Shown here in pieces: positions 24,983 through 32,426 of a stretch of 45,521 nucleotides of DNA. The stretch is from Aquifex sp. GTDB lineage: Bacteria; Aquificota; Aquificia; Aquificales; Aquificaceae. The notes beneath the pieces are model-generated. The model saw nothing but the letters and a program-made list of their open reading frames with translations. It did no database searches and had not been told where the DNA came from. Within the stretch, counting starts at the first letter, position 1. Every line of letters begins with the position of its first letter. The position numbers and the translations under genes were made by a program. Location of the stretch: positions 1 to 45,521 of the forward strand of contig QNXQ01000121.1 of the NCBI GenBank assembly GCA_003978875.1, read 5' to 3'.

Positions 24983-25462
24983 TTACCACTCCGCTTTTAC
25001 TTGACATATTCCTTCTCCCATAGCGTTGCACTTTATCTCCGAAACCCTTATTCTTCTTCCGAAAAATTCTTCCAGAACGCCTCCTATGAAACCCGCTTCA
25101 AAATGGCATACCCTCCTCCCTATATTCGGCATCCCTGCACAGGTTATACATTCATCGAGAGAAACTATTAGCTCTTTCTCCCCTAAATGTTCGGGAAGTA
25201 AAATGCCTATCTTCTCGTTTTTTACGAAGTATGCAATGTCATCCAAGAAGCTTTCAAGACCTCCCTTTTCAAAATTCTTAGCTACGGCTTTCCCGAGCTC
25301 CCTTCCCGCATTTTGAAGTAATGCCAGTGTTCCTTTGTTTCCCAACGTTTCCTCGAGATACATTTCTGTAAACAGTCTGAAAGCCCTAAATATTACTACT
25401 GGAACACTATCTCCAAGTATTGGTCTGTTTACTTTAGAAATTTGCTCAATCAATCCATCCAT
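24983..25462 (-). CDS. V4R-domain protein in the heme d1 operon
   Basis: The 159-aa protein matches the V4R (4-vinyl reductase/BchJ-like) domain. It has an N-terminal helical region, then cysteines in ECITCAGMP, RRVCHFEAGFIGG and EIKCNAMGEGICQVK, the usual V4R end. V4R domains bind small hydrophobic or tetrapyrrole-related ligands. It is cotranslated with nirN (17-bp overlap) and nirJ. I know of no such gene in standard nir operons. A role as heme d1 intermediate carrier or as a reductase component is inference. Confidence 0.75.
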   Translation of the reverse strand: MDGLIEQISKVNRPILGDSVPVVIFRAFRLFTEMYLEETLGNKGTLALLQNAGRELGKAVAKNFEKGGLESFLDDIAYFVKNEKIGILLPEHLGEKELIVSLDECITCAGMPNIGRRVCHFEAGFIGGVLEEFFGRRIRVSEIKCNAMGEGICQVKAEW

Positions 25463-27110
25463 CCCTTAGAACCTCCAAAAAGTTTTTTATTGCTCCAAAT
25501 TCATATATGGAAAGTTTTATTTTTGGCATTGCATTTTCCTTATAACCGAGGAGTTTATAAGTTTTTTCCGGGTCTGCGATTTGGGAAAGGATTAAACCCA
25601 TATCTCTGTTTTGGGCTACCCACTTAAGGGGCGGGCCGAAAGCTTCCTGCGTTAAATGATGGCATCCCCAACATTTTTCCATATAAACTTCGTATCCAAG
25701 AAAGGCTGGATAAAATTTCCTAGTTTTCAACAAAATGTTGTACTTCCCGACGGGATGCTTCAAAGGATATTTTTTAATTTCTTTCAAAGTAAAGGCATCC
25801 ACAATTTTCAAACCTTCACCGAGAATGCTCAAATACGCTAACTTTCCATCCCCTGAAAACTCAACGTGAGAAAAATTTCCCTTTTCCGTAACTTTAACTT
25901 TTGAAGTCTCGTAGGTTTTTTTGTTAATTAGAAGTGCATAGGGCTTTAATGTATCTAACCATAAGTGAAAATTTTTAAAGTGTGTCCTTACAAAGAATCC
26001 CTTTTCCCGCGTAGAAATTGTCTTCACGAGTTTCCAATCGTAAAGTCTCCAGATACTGACCTTTCCACTTATGTGTCTTGCAACAAAATAAAATTTTCCA
26101 TTTTTGTACAAAAAACTCACGGCAAATAGGTGTGGCATGCTCTCTAAATCAGCTTCGAATACTTTTTTGAAATCCTTCAGCCTATAAACAAATAACTTGT
26201 TTTCTTTTCTTGAACTTCCTATTACATACTCTTCAAAGGGGTCAATAAAAAAGTCTTCCAAAGGAGTTGAAATTTTATAGCTTTTTATTTTCCCTTCTTT
26301 CAGAATGCTTAATTTAGGAATATCCCTGTAGGCAATTATTACCGAATTGTATTTCGATAACTGATAGACCGCACTTATTCTACCTTCAACTTTTATTTGT
26401 TTTAAAGGTTTTAAATCTTTATCCAGAATTACAATACTTTTAGGAAGTACACAGCCCGCGATAACTTTTTCTTCATCGGGTGAAATTGTTATGTTCCTGA
26501 GGTATACACACGCTCTTACTTTTGAAATGGGTCTTTTTTCCTTGTAATCGTATGAGATAATCCACCCGTCTCTTGCAGGAATGTAAAACCTTGAATTCTT
26601 TAAAGAAAACTTTACACCACCGTGAACATTTTTAAATTCAAACTTATCAAGGAGGCGTTTTCCCTCAAAGAGGTATATTTCTCCTTTTTTATCAACCGCT
26701 ACTGTTAAGTTTTTTAAATTTCTTATTTCATAATCCTTAGGTTTTGTTTTTAAAATGATGTAGTTTTTTTCAATTTCCTTTAATGAAAATTCTATGTCTT
26801 TTGCGGGAGTTCTGAGATAATTTATAAGGTGTTCTAGCTGAGCATCGGAAAAAAAAGTAAAAGAAGGCTTTTGGGAGGCGGGCAAGCCTTCCTTTATAAT
26901 CCTCTTTAATTCTCTATCACTTTTCTTCCTTAAAAACTCGGGAATTAAAGGAGGTGCAGTTTTCCCTATTCTATTTTCTCCATGACAAGATGAACAGTAT
27001 TTTTTATAGAGCTCTTCACCCGATAAAGCGTAAGAAAAAAGGGAGAAAAAAAGGAAGAGGGGTAGTGCAATGAGGGAAGGCTTGAAGAAATGCGTATATA
27101 TTCCCATCAT
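25446..27110 (-). CDS. nirN: NirN-like dihydro-heme d1 dehydrogenase with extra C-terminal cytochrome c domain
   Basis: After a signal peptide, an N-terminal cytochrome c domain (CSSCH) leads into a d1-type propeller with NVHGGVKFS and PARDGWIISYD, where NirN-type proteins have the d1-binding histidine. At about residue 480 a second cytochrome c domain begins (YEVYMEKCWGCHHLTQEAFG) with a likely Met ligand in NAMPKIKLS. NirN normally has only the first. NirC, a small cytochrome that accepts electrons from NirN, is absent from the operon, so the tail may be a built-in NirC. The ATG at 27110 overlaps the nirS stop as TAATG. Confidence 0.85.
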   Translation of the reverse strand: MMGIYTHFFKPSLIALPLFLFFSLFSYALSGEELYKKYCSSCHGENRIGKTAPPLIPEFLRKKSDRELKRIIKEGLPASQKPSFTFFSDAQLEHLINYLRTPAKDIEFSLKEIEKNYIILKTKPKDYEIRNLKNLTVAVDKKGEIYLFEGKRLLDKFEFKNVHGGVKFSLKNSRFYIPARDGWIISYDYKEKRPISKVRACVYLRNITISPDEEKVIAGCVLPKSIVILDKDLKPLKQIKVEGRISAVYQLSKYNSVIIAYRDIPKLSILKEGKIKSYKISTPLEDFFIDPFEEYVIGSSRKENKLFVYRLKDFKKVFEADLESMPHLFAVSFLYKNGKFYFVARHISGKVSIWRLYDWKLVKTISTREKGFFVRTHFKNFHLWLDTLKPYALLINKKTYETSKVKVTEKGNFSHVEFSGDGKLAYLSILGEGLKIVDAFTLKEIKKYPLKHPVGKYNILLKTRKFYPAFLGYEVYMEKCWGCHHLTQEAFGPPLKWVAQNRDMGLILSQIADPEKTYKLLGYKENAMPKIKLSIYEFGAIKNFLEVLRDGWID

Positions 27111-28759
27111 TAATAGATGTCTCTTGTGGTTGTATAAACGTTGAATATTCCGGTAGGTGTTCTTACCCAATCTCCGGTAATTACCTTCTTTAGTTTCATT
27201 GTTATGTCATCGTAAACTGCTATTACCGTAGGTTGGTCTTTCTTACCCCACACGGATATCCATACTTCTTTTCCGTACATATCGAACTCTGGGTGAACTA
27301 TACGTGCACCTTTTGGCATTTCATATCCGGCTTTTTTCAGGTCTTCTATAACGTTTATAGTCTTAACTACCTTTAAGGTTTTTTTGTCTATTACGTAAAC
27401 TTCTTGTTTTAGCTTATTATCGGGATTTAGGGGTCTGTCCACCCAAATGTGTTTTGATTTGGGATGTGTTTTTATAAAGAGTGTTCCTCCTCCTGGTCCC
27501 GGAAGTTCAATGTTTGCAACAACTTTCCAAGCATACTTAGGATGTTTCTTAGGGTCAGTTCCGATGCATGCAACGTTGTTAGAACCTATATGACCTGTAC
27601 ACCATATAGGTCCGTATTTTGGATGGTTTATATTCGCTCCTCTACCGGGGTGAGGTTTTACACCTGTTTCTACCTTCGCTACTAATTTTTTCTTCTTTAC
27701 ATCAACTGCAACTACTTTATTTCTCATATTAGCTGCAACGAGGAAGTACCTTTTCGATAAATCCCATCCACCGTCGTGGAGGAACCTTTCCGCTTCAATC
27801 ATGTTCACTTTGACATCGGGTAGTTTTGAGTAATCTACAATCCATACGTGTCCCGTTTCTTTTACGGAAACTACCCAAGCGGGGTCATAGTGAGATGCAA
27901 CTATTGAAGCTACCCTTGCTTCTCTTACAAATTCTTCAGTATCATAGGTGTAACTGCTAGTTGATACGATTTTTAAAGGTTTTAATGTCTGGCCATCGAG
28001 TATTACAAAGCTAGGTGGCCAATAACATCCAACTATTGCCAATTTATCCATAAAGTTTCCTTTCTTTCCTCTATATTTACTGGTATCTATAGAACGTGCA
28101 TCGTAGCATACCTTTACTTCCGCTACCTTGTCAGGCTTTTTCATCCACAAATCTATCAGAGTTGCTTTTCCGTCCCTTCCTATTGTAAGGAAGTACCTTC
28201 CAGTTCCTGAAGAACGGAATATGTGAACAGCAAATCCCGTATCTACTATACTGACGAGTTCTTTAGTATCTCCGTCTATAATAGCTACCTTACCTACGTC
28301 TCTCAGGATTACACCCATGAAGTTTTTCCAGTTTCTGCCGTGCTGCGGTTTTTTAGGTCTTTTTTCTGGAGGTACGTATACATGCCAAGTTTTTAGCATG
28401 TCCTTCAAAGACATTTCAGGTGGAGGAGGTGGCTCATGCAATAAGAACTTAGCAATTAAGTCAATTTCTTCTTTGGATAGAACACCTTGTTTACCCCAGT
28501 CAGGCATTCCTCCCGGAGTTCCGTTATAGACTATCCATTTGATATAATCGGTTCCCCTTTGCCTCATTATTTCGGGTTTGAGCGGTGGTCCGGTAGCCCC
28601 TCCTCTTAGCATACCGTGACATCCTGCACATCTGTCAAAGTACAGTTGTGCCGCCTTTTTCATTTCCTCAGGGCTTAGTTTAGGGACTCCATCGGCAGCC
28701 TTTGTAACACCTGCCCCCACAACAAGCCCACTCAAAAGGAGCGGAGCAACCTTCTTCAT
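27110..28759 (-). CDS. nirS: Cytochrome cd1 nitrite reductase
   Basis: NirS reduces nitrite to NO in the periplasm. A signal peptide precedes the heme c site C44-AGC-H48. The d1 propeller contains TGFAVHIFRSSGTGRYF with the expected d1 axial histidine, and the active-site histidines in GANINHPKYGPIW and ARIVHPEFDMYG. LPGPGGGTLFIKTHP is the conserved late blade. The start at 28759 (549 aa) follows GGAGGG; the GTG at 28774 is not preferred. It is the first gene of a seven-gene operon for its own cofactor. Confidence 0.96.
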   Translation of the reverse strand: MKKVAPLLLSGLVVGAGVTKAADGVPKLSPEEMKKAAQLYFDRCAGCHGMLRGGATGPPLKPEIMRQRGTDYIKWIVYNGTPGGMPDWGKQGVLSKEEIDLIAKFLLHEPPPPPEMSLKDMLKTWHVYVPPEKRPKKPQHGRNWKNFMGVILRDVGKVAIIDGDTKELVSIVDTGFAVHIFRSSGTGRYFLTIGRDGKATLIDLWMKKPDKVAEVKVCYDARSIDTSKYRGKKGNFMDKLAIVGCYWPPSFVILDGQTLKPLKIVSTSSYTYDTEEFVREARVASIVASHYDPAWVVSVKETGHVWIVDYSKLPDVKVNMIEAERFLHDGGWDLSKRYFLVAANMRNKVVAVDVKKKKLVAKVETGVKPHPGRGANINHPKYGPIWCTGHIGSNNVACIGTDPKKHPKYAWKVVANIELPGPGGGTLFIKTHPKSKHIWVDRPLNPDNKLKQEVYVIDKKTLKVVKTINVIEDLKKAGYEMPKGARIVHPEFDMYGKEVWISVWGKKDQPTVIAVYDDITMKLKKVITGDWVRTPTGIFNVYTTTRDIY

Positions 28760-28789
28760 AACAAAGCCCTCCACTTTATGACATTCGTC

Positions 28790-28826
28790 AGTAAATAAAT
28801 ATATACTTTCTTATGATTTTAGTCAA
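28790..28826 (-). promoter_or_regulatory. nirS promoter with overlapping inverted repeat
   Basis: On the minus strand TTGACT (28821-28826), 17 bp, TATATT (28798-28803). The plus-strand repeat AGTAAAT-AAAT-ATATACT at 28790-28807 covers the -10 box; it differs from a perfect dyad at one position. Immediately downstream is TGAC-ATTC-GTCA (28779-28790), an FNR/CRP-like dyad. Two regulators may act here. Confidence 0.6.
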
Positions 28827-28883
28827 TAATAAAATGATGAAAATATCATAAAATGAAAGGGATAAAAGAAAAAGCGGAGGAAA

Positions 28884-29321
28884 CTAGCCTTGGCTTGCAG
28901 GATAGAGATGCTTTTCCTCCACACCCATTAGTTCCAGTATCGAAGTGTTTTTGAAAAAGTTAACTATTGAAGCCTTTAACTCTTCCCATTTGTGATGAAC
29001 CACACAAGGATTTGTTGAAAATTCACTACATTTGTGAGGCATTAAAATACACATCTCGTATTTATAGTCTTCACCGAAGACCTTTATAACATCCCATATG
29101 GTGATATCCTCAGGATTTTTAGTAAGGGTGAAACCTCCTCTTGGCCCCTTTACGGAGTGAACCAATCCCCTTTTTGAAAGCTCGTGCATTACCTTCGCTA
29201 AAAATGGTCTTGGAATGTTATGGGTTTTGGCTATTTCCTCCACTTTTACTAACCTATCCCTATTCAAAGCTAAGTAAGCCAATGCTATAAGAGCATACCT
29301 TACTGTGTCAGAGAATATCAT
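28884..29321 (-). CDS. Rrf2-family transcriptional regulator, possibly NO-sensing
   Basis: The 145-aa protein starts MIFSDTVRYALIALAYLA, the typical Rrf2 winged-helix opening, and has the wing segment VKGPRGGFTLTK. Three cysteines, C91, C98 and C106, lie where NsrR and IscR bind an Fe-S cluster. It is placed between the porin gene and nirS, so it is a good candidate for the repressor of the denitrification genes. Known NsrR proteins sense NO through their cluster. It has no clear Shine-Dalgarno sequence. An AT-rich palindrome just before its ATG suggests autoregulation. Confidence 0.88.
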   Translation of the reverse strand: MIFSDTVRYALIALAYLALNRDRLVKVEEIAKTHNIPRPFLAKVMHELSKRGLVHSVKGPRGGFTLTKNPEDITIWDVIKVFGEDYKYEMCILMPHKCSEFSTNPCVVHHKWEELKASIVNFFKNTSILELMGVEEKHLYPASQG

Positions 29322-29323
29322 AA

Positions 29324-29336
29324 TAATATAATATTA
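29324..29336. promoter_or_regulatory. TAATAT-A-ATATTA palindrome at the Rrf2 gene start
   Basis: A perfect 6-1-6 palindrome two bases upstream of the Rrf2 start codon, in the 27-bp gap after the porin gene. It may be an operator, but it is AT-only and could arise by chance. Confidence 0.3.
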
Positions 29337-29348
29337 GTCAAAAAATTT

Positions 29349-30656
29349 TCATTTACCCCACTTGTAAGTCAACCAAACCCAGTACTTTGTTACATCCTTA
29401 TCCCCTATACGGACTTTTTTAGCTTCATCATCGGCATTGTAGAACGCTGCTTTTGCTCCGAAGGCTAAGTTTTTGAAGATTTTTTTGGTATAGACTATAT
29501 CCAGTTCCGTTCCGAATTTATCCCCTCCTCCAGTAAAACTCTTATCCGCACTAAACCAGTGATACCTTGCCATAATTTTACCAATGGTTTTACTTTGTAA
29601 ACCCAGACCTATTCTTGTGTCTTCAAGACCGTATTTATTTGATGTTCCGGTGTATACCAAGAATACATCAGCCCATCCGTTGTGAGCGTGTAGTGTGGCC
29701 CAGGGTGTTGTAAAACCGTGTGTTTCGTTATTATCCGCTCCTTCCAAGAACTCGTATCCTAACTCAAGGAAAACTTTTCCATAGCCTGTATTGTAAGTTG
29801 GCTTAAGACTGAGGTAATAGTAAGAAGCTCCTATGTTTTTATTACCATTTTCATGACTTGTAAGTGTCGGGTCTTTTTGATAAGCGTACTCAGCCCAAAA
29901 TCCTAAAGAGAGGTTTTCCATTATTTTCGGTGCCCCGTTTACCTTTAGGCCGTAAGTATCATGCATACCGTTTAAGAGGTACGCGTAAGCTGCAAAATTT
30001 ACACCTAAAGGTTTATACTTATAACTCGCATGGAAAAGTAAAGAGTCGTTTCCGGCTACATCATCACCTATATTGGTATTGTGTGGAGCAAAAGCCCAAC
30101 TTTCTCCATTTCCAAGTTCGGTATCCGTAACACCCGTTTTTGCTGCAACGTATACCGCTGTAATGTCCAATCCTTTCATCGGTTTCAAATCAAATCTCAC
30201 AGCGTCAAAGGTTTGGGCCATCTGTCTCCAACCGACATGCCCAATAAATCTGTGATTGTCAAAGGTTATAATTTGTCTACCTATTTTCAGTCCAAATAAC
30301 CCACTTTTGTAAGAAAGAATAGCTTGGTTAATTCTAACTTGCTCTGGGTCAGGCACGAGCTCGTATCCACTTTTTTCGGGAGCATAGTCCTTAACAATTC
30401 CTGTGACTACCCAGGGTTCAAAGAGGAAATCGAGATTGTTTACATTGAATAGACCCTTGAAGGTAATGCCTGTTCTGATTCTTATCGTCAGAGCATTGGC
30501 TTCCTTGTTAGTGCTGTTATCGATATCAACATACTCATATCTCGGTCTCAGTTCAACGTTTACTTTAACATCTTTGGCTAAATCAATTGCAAAAACCGGG
30601 AAAGAAAAAATAGCAAGGGAAGCTATGTAAAGTCCCTTCTTCCTGAGGTTAGCCAT
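29349..30656 (-). CDS. Outer-membrane beta-barrel porin (alginate-export-like)
   Basis: A signal peptide (ANLRKKGLYIASLAIFSFPVFA) precedes about 410 residues of alternating beta-strands such as VNVELRPRYEYVD, FGLKIGRQIITFD and KIMARYHWFSADKSF. It ends in the aromatic strand YWVWLTYKWGK. This matches the alginate-export-type porin family. Its place next to the nir genes suggests a channel for nitrate or nitrite, which is inference. The ATG at 30656 follows GGGAGG and is preferred to one three codons upstream. The Rrf2 gene follows after 27 bp. Confidence 0.85.
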   Translation of the reverse strand: MANLRKKGLYIASLAIFSFPVFAIDLAKDVKVNVELRPRYEYVDIDNSTNKEANALTIRIRTGITFKGLFNVNNLDFLFEPWVVTGIVKDYAPEKSGYELVPDPEQVRINQAILSYKSGLFGLKIGRQIITFDNHRFIGHVGWRQMAQTFDAVRFDLKPMKGLDITAVYVAAKTGVTDTELGNGESWAFAPHNTNIGDDVAGNDSLLFHASYKYKPLGVNFAAYAYLLNGMHDTYGLKVNGAPKIMENLSLGFWAEYAYQKDPTLTSHENGNKNIGASYYYLSLKPTYNTGYGKVFLELGYEFLEGADNNETHGFTTPWATLHAHNGWADVFLVYTGTSNKYGLEDTRIGLGLQSKTIGKIMARYHWFSADKSFTGGGDKFGTELDIVYTKKIFKNLAFGAKAAFYNADDEAKKVRIGDKDVTKYWVWLTYKWGK

Positions 30657-30785
30657 ATCTAACACCTCCCTAAATTATATTTTAAATCATATTTTATGAC
30701 TTATAAATCAAAAAGTAAATTTTTCATAAAATTCAATTATTTACGCAAGCTTTTCGAAATAGGCTTTTATCAACCTCATTTAAAT

Positions 30786-30813
30786 TTGATTTATTGGTCT
30801 TAAATTCTAAAAT
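30786..30813 (+). promoter_or_regulatory. Putative promoter of the NrdD-like gene
   Basis: TTGATT (30786-30791), 16 bp, TAAAAT (30808-30813) lies 32 bp upstream of the ATG at 30846. The shared intergenic region with the divergent porin gene is AT-rich and holds half-sites GTAAAT on both strands, but no full dyad. Confidence 0.4.
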
Positions 30814-30845
30814 AAAAACCATTCATCTTAACGGAGGGAAGTAAA

Positions 30846-31436
30846 ATGAAGAAAACCCTTACAGGGGTTATAGAAAGTTATCTTGAAAACGAGGAGCTGG
30901 CAAGACACAATGCCAACTACGTTTACTCACTTCCGGCTCTTGCCAATATCCTTTCGGGAGAAGCTATGAAGGAGTATATGTTGAAGAAAATCCTATCTCC
31001 CGAGGAGAGGTTAATGCACGAAGAGGGATGGTGGTATCAGCATCAACTATCGGTTTTAGGCCCTTACTGTATAGGTTTTTCTGCTAAAGATATAGCCACT
31101 TGGGGTTTACGTTCAAACAGTAAGGTAATGCCTACATCCAGACCTCCCAAGAATTTAAGAACACTTATTGACCAGTGCGCCAATTTTATATGTTTGATTT
31201 CTCAAGAAGTAGCCGGAGCAGTAGCTCTAAATGATTTAATTACCATAGCAGCTTCTTACCTCTGGTATGAAGAAACAGTTAAAGGGAGAAAGTATACTGA
31301 AAAGGAACTTTTTAAAATATTCCAGAGCTTCTTCTACAATATCAACGCAATAAGGGAGTTTACGAAGAATTTAAAGTCTCCCTGGCAATTAAACGACTTT
31401 TACGAAGTTCCTGATTGCCCCTTTAACCTGAGATAA
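30846..31436 (+). CDS. Truncated NrdD-like protein (anaerobic ribonucleotide reductase N-terminal half)
   Basis: The 196-aa product aligns by eye with the part of class III ribonucleotide reductase that runs from the HxxG..HD region (HEEGWWYQHQLSVLG) through the catalytic-cysteine strand (GPYCIGFSAKDI) and the RPPKNL and EVAGAVAL segments to KSPWQLND, the counterpart of QSPFTN. The rest of the enzyme, with the zinc cysteines and the glycyl radical loop, is missing. GGAGGGAAG precedes the ATG and the frame is intact. It cannot be a working reductase alone. It overlaps the convergent radical SAM gene by 48 bp. Confidence 0.6.
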   Translation: MKKTLTGVIESYLENEELARHNANYVYSLPALANILSGEAMKEYMLKKILSPEERLMHEEGWWYQHQLSVLGPYCIGFSAKDIATWGLRSNSKVMPTSRPPKNLRTLIDQCANFICLISQEVAGAVALNDLITIAASYLWYEETVKGRKYTEKELFKIFQSFFYNINAIREFTKNLKSPWQLNDFYEVPDCPFNLR

Positions 31437-32363
31437 ACTTACACTGAAAGGATTCTTTGTTCCCTGTTTTGTTCCCCTTTTCCTAAGCTCTTCCTCTATA
31501 GCTCCTATAACTTCCAACTTCCTTCCGTAAACACAGTAGTCGGGTGAAAGGAGTTTATCCTTTTCCGCCTCGGCGGTAAGTCTGTGAACTATCACATTTT
31601 CGGGAATTATTTCCAGCATATCAGCGGCAAAGGAAGCGTACTCTTCCAGAGAAAGAGTGTTGAACTCACCTGAAAGATACAGTTTTGCAAGTCCTGTATT
31701 TTTCATAACGTATATGGGATGTATCTTTACACCGTCCACGGGAAGAGAAGCTATTAGTTTTGCGGTTTCCATAAAATCTTCTTTGCCTTCACCCGGCAGA
31801 CCAACTATGGTGTGAACGCATACAAGAAGGTCGTACTTTTTAGCTCTCAATACGGCATCGACTAAATCTGAAACTCCGTGTTGCCTGTTTATTCTCTTTA
31901 AGGTTTCAAAGTTAGCACTCTGAAGCCCGAATTCTATCCATACTTCCAGTCCCATCTCTTTATAAGAACTGAGAAGTTCCAGAACCTCATCAGGAGCACA
32001 GTCCGGTCTGGTACCTACATCTATTCCCACAACTTCGTCAAATTCAAGGGCGACATCGTATATATTTTTCAGGAATTCTATATTCCCGTAAGTATTCGTA
32101 TAGGATTGATAGTACACGAAAAAACGAGTTTTTTTTCCGTATCTTTCTCTAGCCCTTTGAATTCCCTCTTCAATTTGTTTTTTCAAAGGTATCCAGGGCT
32201 CAAGGTGTGCAGGCCTGGAACCCTTATAACAGTAAATACATCCTCCCCTTCCCTTAGACCCATCTATATTCGGACAGGTAAAGGGCAGAGCAACAGGTAT
32301 TTTTTGAACTCTCGTTCCAAAACGTTCCTTTGCGTAAAGTCTGAAGTATCTTATAAGTTCCAT
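31389..32363 (-). CDS. YhcC-like radical SAM protein (TIGR01212 family)
   Basis: The 324-aa protein has the radical SAM cysteines C30, C42 and C45 in CPNIDGSKGRGGCIYC, the spaced motif typical of the YhcC family instead of plain CxxxCxxC. YQSYTNTY, GTRPDCAPD, EFGLQSANFETLKRINRQH and GLPGEGKEDF follow in family order. The function of the family is not established; some members are proposed to act on RNA. The last 16 codons overlap the NrdD-like gene on the other strand, so the C-terminus may have been extended by a rearrangement. Confidence 0.87.
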   Translation of the reverse strand: MELIRYFRLYAKERFGTRVQKIPVALPFTCPNIDGSKGRGGCIYCYKGSRPAHLEPWIPLKKQIEEGIQRARERYGKKTRFFVYYQSYTNTYGNIEFLKNIYDVALEFDEVVGIDVGTRPDCAPDEVLELLSSYKEMGLEVWIEFGLQSANFETLKRINRQHGVSDLVDAVLRAKKYDLLVCVHTIVGLPGEGKEDFMETAKLIASLPVDGVKIHPIYVMKNTGLAKLYLSGEFNTLSLEEYASFAADMLEIIPENVIVHRLTAEAEKDKLLSPDYCVYGRKLEVIGAIEEELRKRGTKQGTKNPFSVSLSQVKGAIRNFVKVV

Positions 32364-32426
32364 AATATTTAATTTTATGGTCTACAAATCATTTATTTTT
32401 ATGATAAAAGAAAGAAAAAAAGAGGA

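Noticed and set aside
30846..31436. Calling the gene a TorD/NarJ-type chaperone because of its place near nitrate respiration genes
   Set aside because: The sequence follows NrdD segment by segment (HxxG region, GPYC strand, SPWQLN) and not the helical TorD pattern.
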